Assembly: GCF_002632825.1 (NCBI RefSeq)
Contig: NZ_NJAJ01000007.1
Coordinates: forward strand, 1-64,000
Direction: 5' to 3'
DNA from: Xenorhabdus stockiae
Lineage (GTDB): Bacteria; Pseudomonadota; Gammaproteobacteria; Enterobacterales; Enterobacteriaceae
Length of the DNA: 64,000 nucleotides
Within the stretch, counting starts at the first letter, position 1, and each line of letters starts with the position of its first letter. The notes below the pieces were generated by a model. That model made no database searches. It was not told the origin of the DNA and saw only the letters and a list, made by a program, of their open reading frames with translations. Shown piece by piece: positions 47,472 through 57,184 of the stretch. The position numbers and the translations under genes are program-made.

Positions 47472-48518
47472 ATGGCAACATTATTGCAAAAATCGAAGGT
47501 CATGAAGGTTGCTGGCCTGTCATTGGTCGTCTTGCTGGCAGCCTGTTCCAGCGATCAGAGCTATAAACATCAAGTGAGTGGTGATGAATCTTATCTTGAT
47601 ACCCCCCCTCTGAAGTTATTGAATATTCCTGCTGGGATGAACTTACCTCTGCAAAATGGTGAATATGATATTCCATCTGTGGTTCCACAAGGGAATGTCG
47701 GAAAATCGGTTGATATACGTCCACCGTTGCAGACCGTGGCGCTATTAGCGGGTTCCCGTGTTGAAAGTAGCGCACAAAGCAGTAAGCTGTTGCTTGAAAA
47801 TACCCCTGAGTACAGCAAATTGTGGTCACAAGTAAATAGTTTTCTGGCGGAAAAAGGCTATCCGATTAGCCAGAAAGATGACGCAGCCCAGACATTGACA
47901 ACTGACTGGATTTTGTGGCCTCGATCAGATGAAAATGTTCCTTATAAGGTTCGTTACCACATTTCTGTGGTTCAGCAGGGCTACCAAATTGTTTTAACAG
48001 TTTCAGGTGCAGGTCTGGAACAGGGTGATAAAGCGGTTAACACCCCGTCGGAAATCCAGCGTTACAACACCTTGATGCTAAATGCGCTGACTGGTTATCT
48101 GAACGACCAAAAAGAAGCTTCAGCGCAGCATAATACGCAGAATGATGGTGCTTTATCGGTACAAAGTGGCGGTGATAATACAGGTTTGCCACAAATTATC
48201 GTCCGTGCACCATATAACGTGATCTGGAACAGGCTGCCTTACGCGTTGGAAAGCATAGGTATGCAGGTGAATGATCGTACCCGTTCGACTGGTGCGATAG
48301 AGGTTACTTATAAAGGTTTATCTTCTTCCGGCTGGAAAGCATTAGGTGTGGAAGCACCAACTATTAGCGAAGGCAACTATAAGTTACAGGTAGGCGATTT
48401 GGATAACCGGAGCAGCCTGCAATTTATCAGCGAAAAAGGTAAGCCGCTGACTCAGTCTGAAAATGATCAAATGGTAGAGGTGCTACAAGCAGCATTTAGC
48501 AAAGCTACAAATAAATAA
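47472..48518 (+). CDS. bamC: Outer-membrane assembly lipoprotein BamC
   Basis: A 348-residue lipoprotein subunit of the beta-barrel assembly machinery. The signal peptide ends in LLAACSS, acylated at Cys25. The unstructured N-terminal stretch that binds BamD follows (YKHQVSGDESYLDTPPL), then two helix-grip domains joined by a linker rich in Gln/Asn/Ser near residues 215-240. The ending KLQVGDLDNRSSLQFI and onward matches E. coli. It follows dapA closely; an ERIC-like element separates it from purC, which in E. coli is the next gene of the same unit. Confidence 0.95.
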   Translation: MATLLQKSKVMKVAGLSLVVLLAACSSDQSYKHQVSGDESYLDTPPLKLLNIPAGMNLPLQNGEYDIPSVVPQGNVGKSVDIRPPLQTVALLAGSRVESSAQSSKLLLENTPEYSKLWSQVNSFLAEKGYPISQKDDAAQTLTTDWILWPRSDENVPYKVRYHISVVQQGYQIVLTVSGAGLEQGDKAVNTPSEIQRYNTLMLNALTGYLNDQKEASAQHNTQNDGALSVQSGGDNTGLPQIIVRAPYNVIWNRLPYALESIGMQVNDRTRSTGAIEVTYKGLSSSGWKALGVEAPTISEGNYKLQVGDLDNRSSLQFISEKGKPLTQSENDQMVEVLQAAFSKATNK

Positions 48519-48542
48519 TATATAAAGGGGCTTCGGCCCCTT

Positions 48543-48669
48543 TATACACTTTGTCTTTCAAGTTGCCTCTTTGTTGGCTGCGTTTGTTCACCCCGGTCAC
48601 ATAGTTATCTATGCTCCCGGGGGTTCACTATCTTGCCGCCGCGACGCATCTTGAAATCCATTGTGTATA
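48543..48669. repeat. ERIC-like element, full length, between bamC and purC
   Basis: About 127 bp, the length of the classical ERIC. It begins TATACACTTTGTCTTTCAAG followed by TTGCCTCTTTGTTGGC and ends CTTGAAATCCATTGTGTATA. The core contains TCACCCCGGTCACATAG and the palindromic CTCCCGGGGG region. It is transcribed in any bamC-purC readthrough RNA and would fold into a long hairpin. Confidence 0.88.
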
Positions 48670-48730
48670 TAGTTAAGTAAATTTTTTGTTTAATAGTCCG
48701 TTTAAAGATGTCATATCTCTGGAGTGTAAT

Positions 48731-49444
48731 ATGCAGAAAAAAGCTGAGTTGTATCGTGGAAAAGCAAAAACAGTGTATGCCACTGATAATCCTGACTTGC
48801 TTGTGCTGGAATTCCGTAATGATACATCAGCATTGGATGGTGAACGCATTGAACAGTTTGATCGTAAGGGAATGGTAAACAATAAATTTAACCACTTCAT
48901 TATGAGTAAGCTGGAAGAGGCGGGTATTCCAACCCAACTGGAACAGTTGCTGTCAGATAATGAATCTCTGGTTAAGAAGCTTGATATGGTGCCGGTTGAA
49001 TGTGTTATCCGCAATCGCGCGGCTGGTTCGCTGGTGAAGCGTCTTGGCGTGGAAGAAGGAATGGTGCTGAATCCTCCTTTGTTTGATCTGTTTCTGAAAG
49101 ATGATGCTAAGCATGATCCGATGGTGAATGAATCTTATTGCGAAACGTTCGGATGGGTCAGCAAAGAGCATTTAGCTGAGATGAAGCGCCTGAGCTATAA
49201 AGCTAATGAAGTCTTGGGTAAGTTATTTGATGATGCCGGTTTAATTTTGGTGGACTTTAAGCTGGAATTCGGCCTGTTTAAAGGGAAAGTTGTGCTAGGT
49301 GACGAATTTTCACCAGATGGCAGCCGGCTGTGGGACAAGCAGACAATGGATAAAATGGATAAAGATCGTTTTCGCCAGAGTCTTGGTGGCTTAATTGAAG
49401 CGTACGAAGAGGTAGCTCAGCGGATTGGTGTTATTTTGGATTAA
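48731..49444 (+). CDS. purC: SAICAR synthetase PurC
   Basis: A 237-residue cytosolic enzyme that joins aspartate to carboxyaminoimidazole ribonucleotide with ATP. The start [53 protein letters not shown] and LVDFKLEFG are the conserved segments. The frame is open 15 codons upstream, but GGAG at 7-base spacing and exact agreement with the E. coli length fix this ATG. A strong terminator follows. I did not find a clear PUR box in the remaining upstream gap. Confidence 0.96.
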   Translation: MQKKAELYRGKAKTVYATDNPDLLVLEFRNDTSALDGERIEQFDRKGMVNNKFNHFIMSKLEEAGIPTQLEQLLSDNESLVKKLDMVPVECVIRNRAAGSLVKRLGVEEGMVLNPPLFDLFLKDDAKHDPMVNESYCETFGWVSKEHLAEMKRLSYKANEVLGKLFDDAGLILVDFKLEFGLFKGKVVLGDEFSPDGSRLWDKQTMDKMDKDRFRQSLGGLIEAYEEVAQRIGVILD

Positions 49445-49510
49445 TAACGCAAACGATTACCTTGCTTGAATGATGGCTGATTTTGTATCAAACATGCGGA
49501 TATAAAAAAC

Positions 49511-49539
49511 AAAGGTGCTCTGTACACTAGAGCACCTTT
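49511..49539 (+). terminator. Rho-independent terminator after purC
   Basis: 11-bp perfect stem AAAGGTGCTCT with its complement, 7-base loop, then GATTTC. Works for plus-strand transcripts leaving purC. Confidence 0.8.
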
Positions 49540-49585
49540 GATTTCATAAAAAGATAATTTTAGGGGGATACCCAGCTATGGTAAG

Positions 49586-49921
49586 TTACAGCCAGTAATT
49601 TGTTTTTTGCTTCCAGCCTTTTTGCTGCATACAAAAACTATAGACCTGATTTCTGGAACTTTCGTTAACGTCAATGATATAACTTTCAGTCATAGGAACG
49701 CTTTGCATATATGTGCAATCTTTACCACAGGAATTTCTGACGGTTTTGAGGTGAGAAGTCTGGGCTACTTCATTTTTCACCGGGAATTGCTGTAGAGCGT
49801 TTGATTGACACTCCAAATCTGCTTCATGAAAAGGTGTTGGATTGCTCCTTGCTGGTATCCATTGAGTAGTACAACCTGTTAATAACATACTGATTGTGAT
49901 TAAAAGTGCTGATTTTTTCAT
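49586..49921 (-). CDS. Predicted lipoprotein of unknown function
   Basis: A 111-residue lipoprotein: MKKSALLITISMLLTGCTT has a lipobox (LTGC, Cys17). The mature part has six further residues of interest: cysteines in ECQSN, NSCGKDCTYM and SFCMQQ, an even set that may form disulfides. The pattern of ECQ near the start, a central Cys-rich loop and a C-terminal C-M-x-x-K-G-W is common to small enterobacterial lipoproteins of unknown role. AGGAA lies just before the chosen ATG; 20 codons of open frame upstream are unlikely to be translated. Alone on the minus strand. Confidence 0.75.
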   Translation of the reverse strand: MKKSALLITISMLLTGCTTQWIPARSNPTPFHEADLECQSNALQQFPVKNEVAQTSHLKTVRNSCGKDCTYMQSVPMTESYIIDVNESSRNQVYSFCMQQKGWKQKTNYWL

Positions 49922-50170
49922 ATTTCCTGTATGAACGCTTCCTGTTGCCGAGGAAGTGCCTCGTGACCTTTCCGCATTCACCTTATAAAAGCATCAATAT
50001 CTGTCAGAAAGATAATTTGAAAGATTAATTACGTATTCGCAACTATTTTTTATAAAATATAGTGATTCATTGACTATATTTCCACTGATATTAATATTTC
50101 TACTTACATGTCTAATAATTAAGTTATCATTCTGCTCTATATCAGGATGTATATATGGAACAGAAAAATG

Positions 50171-50623
50171 ATGAGTCACATTGATCCTACCTTACTCATT
50201 TTATTAGTACTGGCAGGGCTCGGTATTATCAGTCATAACATGACTGTAACATTGGCAATGTTGTTTTTGCTTGTTGTCCGAATAACTCCCTTGAATCAAT
50301 TTTTTCCCTGGGTCGAAAAATATGGTTTAACACTGGGGATCTTAATACTCACCATCGGTGTTATGGCTCCTATCGCAAGTGGCAAAATATCTGCACAGGA
50401 TATATTCAGTTCATTCCTAAACTGGAAATCATTGCTTGCTATTGCTGTCGGCGTTCTTGTGTCATGGCTGGGAAGCAGGGGAGTATCCCTGATGTCAAAT
50501 CAGCCATCGACCGTAGCCGGGTTATTGGTCGGCACGGTGCTCGGTGTTGCTTTATTTAAAGGTGTTCCGGTTGGCCCATTAATTGCGGCAGGCATATTAT
50601 CCATTGTGATTGGAAAATCATGA
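50171..50623 (+). CDS. yeaL: YeaL-family (DUF441) membrane protein
   Basis: A 150-residue inner-membrane protein with four hydrophobic segments. It is homologous to E. coli YeaL along its length: [64 protein letters not shown], and [20 protein letters not shown]. Function is unknown. An ATG lies one codon upstream. Its stop overlaps the tmcA start (ATGA), indicating coupled translation; in E. coli yeaL lies elsewhere, so this pairing is lineage-specific. Confidence 0.9.
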   Translation: MSHIDPTLLILLVLAGLGIISHNMTVTLAMLFLLVVRITPLNQFFPWVEKYGLTLGILILTIGVMAPIASGKISAQDIFSSFLNWKSLLAIAVGVLVSWLGSRGVSLMSNQPSTVAGLLVGTVLGVALFKGVPVGPLIAAGILSIVIGKS

Positions 50624-52833
50624 CAGGAATGAATTTTGAATGGAAAACGTTGCAGGAGCAGATGCAACGACAAGGACAGCGTCGTTTACTGGTGCTCAGC
50701 GGAGAAACTCAGTGGAGTGAACAGATTGTTGCCTCTCTGAAAAACCAGCTACAGGGGGACTGGATAACAGTAGCATCTGGTACTTCCGGTTCTGTTGAGC
50801 CAATAAAAGCAATCGGTTTACTGGGGCGTGAATTTTTGCACGGGGTCTTTGATGCCACCCGTGGCTTTAATGCCGAAGCATTAGCAATACTGGCAGGGAC
50901 TCTGAAAGCAGGAAGCTGGTTGGTGATGCGTGTTCCTGCCTGGTCACAATGGGTTGATTTACCGGATGAAGACAGTTCTCGCTGGAATGAATCTGCTGGT
51001 GTGATCCCAACCCGCTATTTTATTCAGCATATCCAACAACAGCTCCTTAATTCTTCTGATTGTTTATTATGGCGTCAAAACAAGCCTTTTCAGGCATCGT
51101 TATTGCCTCAGACATTGTCGTGGAAGAAACCGGATGGGAATCCGACAGCAGGCCAGCAACTCATTCTTGAGCAAATGTTACAGGTTTCACAAGGGATTTG
51201 GGTAGTTACTGCGCCACGCGGGCGAGGCAAGTCTGCACTGGCAGGAATGCTGGCTCGTCAGTGGCAGGGAAGCTGCTGGTTATGTGCTCCGGCAAAAATA
51301 ACAACTGAAGTCATTCGGCACTATGCTGAATCTTTCAATAATAGTTTTGAAGGTGGTCTTCAGAATAGCGATACAGTTTCTGGCTCGCAGCAAATACCAT
51401 TCTGGTCAGTTGATAATTTACTGAAATTTATCCGGGAGAATGCGTGTCGGGAACAGGGAAATACAGACACACAGCAGAGCAATGCTGACTGGCTTTTGAT
51501 TGATGAAGCGGCAGCAATTCCGACACCGCAGTTATCTGAGTTGATTCGATATTTTCCGCGTGTACTAATGGCCACAACGGTACAGGGTTACGAAGGTACC
51601 GGACGGGGATTTTTATTGAAATTCTGTGCTGCTTTGCCTGATTGTCAGATCAGGGAGTTGAAAACGCCAATGCGCTGGTCTGAAAATGATCCGCTGGAAA
51701 AGTGGCTGGATAACGCTCTACTATTTGATGACAGCAATTTGTTTTCATCGTCATTACCTGACCCTAATATTGAAAATAGTTTGTTTTTTCAGTCTATTAA
51801 TCAGGCTGCGTGGTTACAACAACCTCAACTATTGCGGCAGTTTTACGGATTACTGGCAAGCGCCCATTATCGTACATCTCCCCTCGATTTACGCCGGTTA
51901 CTGGATGGCAATGGAATGACATTCCTTGCTGCCATGTCTAGTTCCGATCATGCTAATCCACGATTGGTTGGTGCTCTATGGATGGTGAATGAAGGCGGGT
52001 TATCTCCGGTACTGGCACATGAAATATGGGCTGGTCGTCGTCGCCCGAGAGGTAATCTGGTAGCCCAGTCTCTGGCTGCTCATGCAGGATTTCCGCAGGC
52101 AGCAGTGATGCGTTCACAGAGAGTCAGCCGCATTGCTGTTCAGGCACAATACCGACGTATGGGGATTGCACAACGTCTGATTGCTCAGCAGTGTCAGGCC
52201 GCCCGAATCCAAAAGCTGGACTTCATTTCCGTTAGTTTTGGTTATACCGCTGAACTCTGGTCACTTTGGCAAAAATGTGGTTTTCAGTTAGTGAGGATGG
52301 GAACACACCTTGAAGCGAGTAGTGGTTGTTATGCTGCCATGGCGATCCTGCCCTTGAGTGAACAGGGGGAATGGTTGGCCCGAGCTGCACAGCAGCAGTT
52401 ATCCCGTGATGCAAGTTGGCTAAAGTCGTTGACTGGGTTTGCGCTGCCTGTTGAGCATAATGATGATAATCAGCTTAATGAAAGTGATTGGCGGGAGTTG
52501 GCTGGTTTTGCATTTGCTCATCGTTCCTTGTCGTCTTCTTACTTTGCGTTGCAACGTTTGTTGTTGGTAAGTGATCTGGCTTTGCCGGCATTGAGAAAAC
52601 ATTTGCAACAGAAAATTGAGATTGAGCAATGTGCGCATGAGTTATCACTGAATGGGCGTAAGGCATTATTGAAATGCTGGCGGAAAGAAACGGCCCATGC
52701 TCTGGCAAATATTGATGAAATACTTGCCAGACAATGGAACGATTGGGTTATTTCTTCTGATCATCCTCTTGATGATCACTCTTTTTACCATTCGCCTGAG
52801 GCCAGTCGTCCTCATCATCCCATGAAGCATTAA
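50620..52833 (+). CDS. tmcA: tRNA(Met) cytidine acetyltransferase TmcA
   Basis: A 737-residue enzyme making N4-acetylcytidine at the wobble position 34 of elongator tRNA-Met, using ATP and acetyl-CoA. An N-terminal DUF1726 region precedes the RecD-like helicase module: Walker [14 protein letters not shown] near residue 195-207 and Walker [12 protein letters not shown] near 290. The GNAT domain follows, with [19 protein letters not shown] (Q-x-x-x-G-x-A) near 510-530. The C-terminal part is tRNA-binding. It overlaps yeaL by four bases and its 3' end overlaps the convergent ypfN by 86 bases. Confidence 0.95.
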   Translation: MTGMNFEWKTLQEQMQRQGQRRLLVLSGETQWSEQIVASLKNQLQGDWITVASGTSGSVEPIKAIGLLGREFLHGVFDATRGFNAEALAILAGTLKAGSWLVMRVPAWSQWVDLPDEDSSRWNESAGVIPTRYFIQHIQQQLLNSSDCLLWRQNKPFQASLLPQTLSWKKPDGNPTAGQQLILEQMLQVSQGIWVVTAPRGRGKSALAGMLARQWQGSCWLCAPAKITTEVIRHYAESFNNSFEGGLQNSDTVSGSQQIPFWSVDNLLKFIRENACREQGNTDTQQSNADWLLIDEAAAIPTPQLSELIRYFPRVLMATTVQGYEGTGRGFLLKFCAALPDCQIRELKTPMRWSENDPLEKWLDNALLFDDSNLFSSSLPDPNIENSLFFQSINQAAWLQQPQLLRQFYGLLASAHYRTSPLDLRRLLDGNGMTFLAAMSSSDHANPRLVGALWMVNEGGLSPVLAHEIWAGRRRPRGNLVAQSLAAHAGFPQAAVMRSQRVSRIAVQAQYRRMGIAQRLIAQQCQAARIQKLDFISVSFGYTAELWSLWQKCGFQLVRMGTHLEASSGCYAAMAILPLSEQGEWLARAAQQQLSRDASWLKSLTGFALPVEHNDDNQLNESDWRELAGFAFAHRSLSSSYFALQRLLLVSDLALPALRKHLQQKIEIEQCAHELSLNGRKALLKCWRKETAHALANIDEILARQWNDWVISSDHPLDDHSFYHSPEASRPHHPMKH

Positions 52834-52972
52834 GATCCCGATGAGGAGGAAGTTCCGGTTTATTATCCAAAAACTTTTTGGGGTTGAGGCGGCTAAGTTC
52901 TTTTATCGCGTTAATAATAACCCCAGCGAGTAACAGCAGGACTATCCACCAATAATCTGTTAACCAGTGCAT
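52748..52972 (-). CDS. ypfN: YpfN family (UPF0370) small membrane protein
   Basis: A 74-residue protein with one N-terminal transmembrane segment ([16 protein letters not shown]) and an acidic cytosolic tail. It matches E. coli YpfN: M-x-W-L-x-x-YWW at the start, [15 protein letters not shown] and DDEDDWP in the tail. Function is unknown. Its last 86 bases are antisense to the tmcA coding end. It follows the M15 peptidase gene by 8 bases and so likely belongs to a dapE-peptidase-ypfN unit. Confidence 0.92.
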   Translation of the reverse strand: MHWLTDYWWIVLLLLAGVIINAIKELSRLNPKKFLDNKPELPPHRDLNASWDDEDDWPQANGKKSDHQEDDQKK

Positions 52973-52980
52973 GAGTATCC

Positions 52981-53658
52981 TTAAACCTCTTTTTCTGTTT
53001 TAACATATTTTTTAAAAACATAGGAGAGGTTAGCAGTCAGCCAATCGATACCGGCAATATCACGACCCTGCCATGCATTTAACAGAGTATGCTCATTGAA
53101 TAGACATTCTGCTTCATGAGAAAGAGGCCAATAGCTGATATGCCACGGTTCATAGGCTACACCCAATGCACAGTTACGGGTAAATGGACGATAGAAGTCA
53201 TAGCGGGACATATTTTCGGTTAACCAGTCAGTTAGTGGCTCAAAATAACCACCCGCTTCATATTCCCATGGCTCCAACAGTAGCTTTTTATCCTGAGGCA
53301 ACAGAAAAGGATCATAGATATCCAATTCTGTTCCCCAATGGTGGCGGCTTGCTCCCGGCAGGGCAGACCATCGGAGAATGGCTTCACAGATTTCTCCTTC
53401 GGTCATTTTGCTGATATCAAGAGGCTGACTGTCGGCATCCAGTACCGGGCGTTGCCCACGACATTTCTCATTCCAGATAGTCTGTTGGCGGGTAAAATCA
53501 CGAAACGAGCTGGCTGGTTGTAACTTAAAGCCAGCATTGGCCGCATCCCGTTGCATCGCAAGGAAGGCTTTAGTTGCATCAAATTGTAAATGGTGGCCTC
53601 CTGACAGTGCCACCAGGTGTTCTGTCGAGAGACCCGTCAATATTTCAGGCGACATCAT
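52981..53658 (-). CDS. M15-family D-Ala-D-Ala carboxypeptidase-like protein
   Basis: A 225-residue zinc peptidase of the VanY/M15B type. The metal motif [13 protein letters not shown] near residues 104-116 (S-x-H-x-x-G-x-A/E-x-D) supplies His and Asp ligands, and EPWHISYW near 170 supplies the third His, matching the family's E-P-W-H. The family trims D-Ala or cleaves peptidoglycan stem peptides. No signal peptide is visible, so it may act on cytosolic muropeptides or be exported otherwise. It overlaps the dapE end by 14 bases. In E. coli the esterase ypfH occupies this position. Confidence 0.85.
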   Translation of the reverse strand: MMSPEILTGLSTEHLVALSGGHHLQFDATKAFLAMQRDAANAGFKLQPASSFRDFTRQQTIWNEKCRGQRPVLDADSQPLDISKMTEGEICEAILRWSALPGASRHHWGTELDIYDPFLLPQDKKLLLEPWEYEAGGYFEPLTDWLTENMSRYDFYRPFTRNCALGVAYEPWHISYWPLSHEAECLFNEHTLLNAWQGRDIAGIDWLTANLSYVFKKYVKTEKEV

Positions 53659-54781
53659 TTGATAATTGCTCCATGATACGCTGATAAATAAGGCTTAATT
53701 CCTGTAGATCAGCGACACTGACACACTCATTGGTTTTATGAATGGTTGCGTTAATAGGCCCCAACTCTACAACCTGAGCTCCGGTTCTGGCAATAAATCG
53801 TCCGTCAGATGTACCGCCGCTGGTTGATAGTTCCGGCTTGTATCCACAATAATGGCTGATAGCTTCAACTGTCGCATCAACCAGCTCCCCTTTGCAGGTC
53901 AGGAAGGGCTGACCGGATAACCACCACTCAATATCATGTTTCAGATTATATTTCTTCAACATGCTTTCAACTCGCTGGCGGATCTCGGTATCTGTCAGTT
54001 CGGTACTGAAACGGAAGTTAAACTGAACCTTTAATTTACCCGGTATGACGTTATTACTTCCCGTACCCGCATTAATATTGACTATTTGCATACTCGTTGC
54101 AGGGAAAAACTCATTGCCATTATCCCATTTAGTATTGACGAGTTCCTGTAGGAAGGGGAGAGAATTATGAATTGGGTTATCAGCAAATTGAGGATAAGCA
54201 ACATGCCCCTGAATACCATGAATGGTCACAGTTGCAGTCAGAGAGCCCCGACGACCATTCTTGATCATATCGCCAAGGCGTTTTTGGCTGGAGGGCTCAC
54301 CCACCAGACAGTAATCCAGTCGCTCATGGCGAGCCATTAAAGCTTCAACGACCTTAACAGTACCGTTTATTGCGTGGGCTTCCTCATCGGAAGTAATTAA
54401 GAAAGCAAGGCGACCCTGATGATTAGGGTTTTCTGCAACAAAGCGTTCTGCTGCAACCACCATGGCAGCCAGAGATCCTTTCATATCCGCAGCACCGCGA
54501 CCATATAACATACCATCACGAATGGTTGGTTCAAATGGGGGGCTTTGCCATTCTGAAATATCACCCGCAGGGACAACATCGGTATGGCCTGCCAGAGCAA
54601 ACGTAGCTCCTGTTCCATGGTAGGCCCAGAAATTCAGGGTATCACCAAAAGGCATCCGTTCAATGGTAAAGCCAGCGTTTTGCAGGCGTTGGATCATAAT
54701 CTCCTGACAGCCCTGATCATCGGGGCTGACGGAAGGCCTTTTAATTAATTGCTGGGTTAATTCAATCACTGGACAAGTCAT
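53645..54781 (-). CDS. dapE: Succinyl-diaminopimelate desuccinylase DapE
   Basis: A 378-residue dinuclear zinc hydrolase (M20 family) producing LL-diaminopimelate for lysine and peptidoglycan. Metal ligands and catalytic residues appear in [14 protein letters not shown] (His about 67), [14 protein letters not shown] (Asp about 100) and [15 protein letters not shown] (Glu-Glu about 134), and His near the C terminus in [23 protein letters not shown] is also conserved. The downstream M15 peptidase overlaps its end, so both may be translated together. An ERIC-like element lies between it and yffB. Confidence 0.96.
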   Translation of the reverse strand: MTCPVIELTQQLIKRPSVSPDDQGCQEIMIQRLQNAGFTIERMPFGDTLNFWAYHGTGATFALAGHTDVVPAGDISEWQSPPFEPTIRDGMLYGRGAADMKGSLAAMVVAAERFVAENPNHQGRLAFLITSDEEAHAINGTVKVVEALMARHERLDYCLVGEPSSQKRLGDMIKNGRRGSLTATVTIHGIQGHVAYPQFADNPIHNSLPFLQELVNTKWDNGNEFFPATSMQIVNINAGTGSNNVIPGKLKVQFNFRFSTELTDTEIRQRVESMLKKYNLKHDIEWWLSGQPFLTCKGELVDATVEAISHYCGYKPELSTSGGTSDGRFIARTGAQVVELGPINATIHKTNECVSVADLQELSLIYQRIMEQLSNDVA

Positions 54782-54813
54782 TATATACGCCCCTATTAAG
54801 TTGGAAGATCTTT

Positions 54814-54893
54814 CTGCCTGTCATCTTTCAGGCTGCATTTTGTGGCTGCGTTTCTTTGCAGCGCTGACGCAGCCTGAAATTTACCGGGTATAT
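54814..54893. repeat. ERIC-like element, shortened, between yffB and dapE
   Basis: About 80 bp from CCTGTCATCTTTCAGGCTGC to GCAGCCTGAAATTTACCGGG followed by TATA. The inverted ends CTTTCAGGCTGC/GCAGCCTGAAA are perfect; the core is shorter than in the full copies. Confidence 0.7.
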
Positions 54894-54952
54894 TTGTAAG
54901 AGAAATTCCCTACAGTTTTCAAGCTGTAGTTTTGTCAGCTTTCTTTTAGAAA

Positions 54953-55363
54953 CTATTGGATAGAATCACGTGAAAAAAACTGTTGGTACTGTTCAGCTTT
55001 GAAGCCCAGTAAGTAACTGCCTGTTTTTTGCGATGTGTTTTCTTCTTGAGACGCTAATAGTGGTCGTTTAATGATAGCGGGTTGTTCCAGCATCAGAGCC
55101 TTGGCTGCTTCGGCATTATTGATGGCTGATTTTTGCTCATCGGTTAGTTTGCGCCAGGTTGTTCCGCGAGTATTTAGTAAAGATTCCCAGCCTAACTGTT
55201 CAATAAATAGCTGAAGTAGATCAGGTGATAAGCCGTCAGCGCGATAGTCATGGAATCGATATGGGATCTCTTGATCTTCCAACCAACGACGTGCTTTTTT
55301 CACAGTATCGCAATTTTTGATACCGTACAGAGTGAAAGTTTTTTGAAAGGTGGTATCTGACAT
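54953..55363 (-). CDS. yffB: ArsC/Spx-family protein YffB
   Basis: A 136-residue thioredoxin-fold protein. The single N-terminal Cys is in [19 protein letters not shown] (about residue 18), then [23 protein letters not shown] and AIIKRPLL, all as in E. coli YffB. The family resembles arsenate reductases, but glutathione is thought to be the partner of YffB and its true substrate is unknown. It is about 17 residues longer than E. coli YffB: eight extra at the N terminus and a Gln/Asn/Ser-rich insert near residue 110. It lies upstream of dapE as in E. coli. Confidence 0.92.
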   Translation of the reverse strand: MSDTTFQKTFTLYGIKNCDTVKKARRWLEDQEIPYRFHDYRADGLSPDLLQLFIEQLGWESLLNTRGTTWRKLTDEQKSAINNAEAAKALMLEQPAIIKRPLLASQEENTSQKTGSYLLGFKAEQYQQFFSRDSIQ

Positions 55364-55396
55364 TATGAGATCCTTAATCCTGATTTAATCTGACAT

Positions 55397-55486
55397 ATAT
55401 ACCCGTTGTTTTTCAAGCTGCCTCTTGCTGGCTGGGGAAATTCATTCCCTTGTCACCGCAATACAACGCGCAACCGATGGGGTATA
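55397..55486. repeat. ERIC-like element, shortened, upstream of yffB
   Basis: About 90 bp from TATACCCGTTGTTTTTCAAG followed by CTGCCTCTTG to GCAACCGATGGGGTATA. Immediately next to it, 55494-55529 is another small palindrome (CTTTCAAG...GCAGCC/GGCTG...CTGAAAG) that could be part of a second, truncated copy. Confidence 0.75.
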
Positions 55487-55575
55487 GCTGTTACTTTCAA
55501 GTTGCAGCCAGTTGGCTGAATCCTGAAAGGCGAAGAGTATAATGCGGGAAATTTGCCATTTTATCCAGATAACAC

Positions 55576-55644
55576 AAACCTTGCTTATTGCTTCGGTTGA
55601 GCGGGGTTTACGTTTTCATCCGGCTAGCAATGTCCGCAAGGTTT
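55576..55644. repeat. Nested inverted repeat, possible structured RNA
   Basis: AAACCTTGC at the left pairs with GCAAGGTTT at the right, and inside ATTGCT pairs with AGCAAT with a small internal loop, leaving a 33-base GC-richer loop. It differs from the ERIC-like copies. No T run follows, so it does not look like a simple terminator. Confidence 0.55.
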
Positions 55645-55853
55645 GATCAGAGGTCAACTATACACAAGTTGGTTTGCTTTATTTAATATCAATAGATAGT
55701 TAAAATTTACAAAATACAACCATCTATATATCTGGTGAATAAATTAACTTTTAAAACTTAGTTTCATTGCAAAATAATAATATTATTTATTATAAGTTAA
55801 ATTATTATAAATTTAGTTGAATTAATTATCATTAACTTTAAGGGGTTTTAATT

Positions 55854-55890
55854 CACAATTTCCCTGTAAATTAAAATCAGGGAAATTGTG
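55854..55890 (-). terminator. Long hairpin downstream of the NarL-type regulator
   Basis: Perfect 13-bp stem CACAATTTCCCTG with its complement and an 11-base AT loop, 30 bases past the regulator's stop. No strong T run, but the stem is long. Confidence 0.65.
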
Positions 55891-55920
55891 TTATTCATTG
55901 TAGGAATTGAGCGTCGAATA

Positions 55921-56556
55921 TTATATTAAATCTGCTTTTCTATGTTTCAGATAGGTAATGGTGGCTTCGAGGCGGGAACGGGCTTTAAGTTTTTTCAACA
56001 GGTTACGTGTATGGACTTTGACGGTTTCTTCTGAGATAAAAAGAAAGTCAGCAATTTCTTTATTCGTCATTCCTTCTGAGATTTCTTTTAAAACATCTAA
56101 TTCGCGTTTGGTTAATTTGGATAAAGGATCAACATAAAGATGACGGTTAGATAAATATTGGTAAACTTTCTCACTGTATACCGCTTGTCCATTTACTGCT
56201 TTTTTAATGTTAACCAATAGAGGGCTAAGTTCAATATCTTTTAACAAATAACCATTTGCACCTGCATCCACAGCATCATAAATATCACCTCTGTTATCCG
56301 AGTCTGAGAGAACCAGAACATAGGAATCAAGCCCTTTTCGGCGTAGTGACTTAATCGTATCAATCCCTGAAAGCCCATGAATCTTCAAATCGATTAAAAT
56401 GATATCTGGCTTTATTTGACAAGCGATATTAATGGCATCTTCGCCGTTATCTGTCTCCGCAGTCACAATGAGTTCTCTTTCTGATTCAATCAGCCCTTTT
56501 AAACCATGACGAATGATAGGGTGATCATCGACTATCATGACTGTATGATTATGCAT
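55921..56556 (-). CDS. NarL/NarP-type response regulator
   Basis: A 211-residue two-component regulator. Receiver domain about 5-120: acidic pair MIVDDHP, phosphoacceptor Asp in IILIDLKIHGLSG (about 56), and Lys in GYLLKDIE. The LuxR-type HTH is near 148-210: LTKRELDVLKEISEG, NKEIADFLFISEETVKVHTRNLLKKL. The YQYLSNRH linker and overall sequence resemble NarL and NarP, regulators of nitrate respiration genes. No sensor kinase is adjacent. In E. coli the sensor gene narQ lies in this same interval between yffB and maeB, so this may be a NarP homologue left at the locus. Assignment to NarP is inferred. Confidence 0.85.
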   Translation of the reverse strand: MHNHTVMIVDDHPIIRHGLKGLIESERELIVTAETDNGEDAINIACQIKPDIILIDLKIHGLSGIDTIKSLRRKGLDSYVLVLSDSDNRGDIYDAVDAGANGYLLKDIELSPLLVNIKKAVNGQAVYSEKVYQYLSNRHLYVDPLSKLTKRELDVLKEISEGMTNKEIADFLFISEETVKVHTRNLLKKLKARSRLEATITYLKHRKADLI

Positions 56557-57184
56557 ATTCCTTCTCCCATAATAGAAATGCCGATCTTATGTTTTGATAA
56601 AACATAAAAAACAGAATTCTGTTTTATGTTAAATAGCTGTGTGATTTTTATAGAGTATATTGAATCATCAATAATAGAGATTCCAAAAATATATCCTGAT
56701 ATAAAAAATGAAATATCGCAAATAAGATTATCAATTCACATGAAATAAATTTCACAGACATAAGAAAATGATTTTCCTTAATTGCTAATAATTTTCTCAA
56801 TCAAATTTTTATGATTATTTTATAGATTAATTTTTGTTTTTGTAAACTCATTTTAAAGTTGTTTCTTAAATGTCTCTTTTATTAATTCAGTGAGTTATTA
56901 ATGGATAGAAAATGGAGCTACCTCTACATGAGTATAATTAGAGTCTTTCTATATAATATTGGTTAATGTGAAGCCATTAACAGATCGTTTTATACTCTCT
57001 ATATTTAAGGTTGCTTCTTTGTTGATTGCTTTGCTGGCTGCATTGAATTCTGAAAACAACAGGGGATATGATCTGAAGTTTCAATGATCATTGACAAAAA
57101 TGCGGTTAGCACCATGATTTAACCTTCCGTAACTATTATACTGAGCGGATTTTTACTTAGACATGACTCACAAAGGATCAGACG
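56557..57184. other. Divergent AT-rich region between the regulator and maeB
   Basis: No gene recognised. At about 57000-57080, TTTAAGGTTGCTTCTTTGTTG resembles a decayed ERIC-like left end. TTGACA (57093) and ATGATT 17 bases later form a moderate sigma-70 promoter for maeB. The left half is the promoter region of the response regulator. Confidence 0.45.

Larger units (their letters stand above)
55364..55920. other. Intergenic region rich in inverted repeats, between yffB and the NarL-type gene
   Basis: Holds an ERIC-like element, a second small palindrome, a nested 69-base inverted repeat, an AT-rich stretch and a hairpin terminator, each listed separately. No coding frame was recognised. 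Confidence 0.6.

Noticed and set aside
49994-50179. Sixty-one-codon frame on the minus strand between the lipoprotein and yeaL
   Set aside because: It covers the probable promoter and start of yeaL, has no ribosome-binding site and no recognisable features.
57000-57080. Possible ERIC-like copy before maeB
   Set aside because: Only the left-end motif TTTAAGGTTGCTTCTTTGTTG is similar; no matching right end, so not listed as a repeat.
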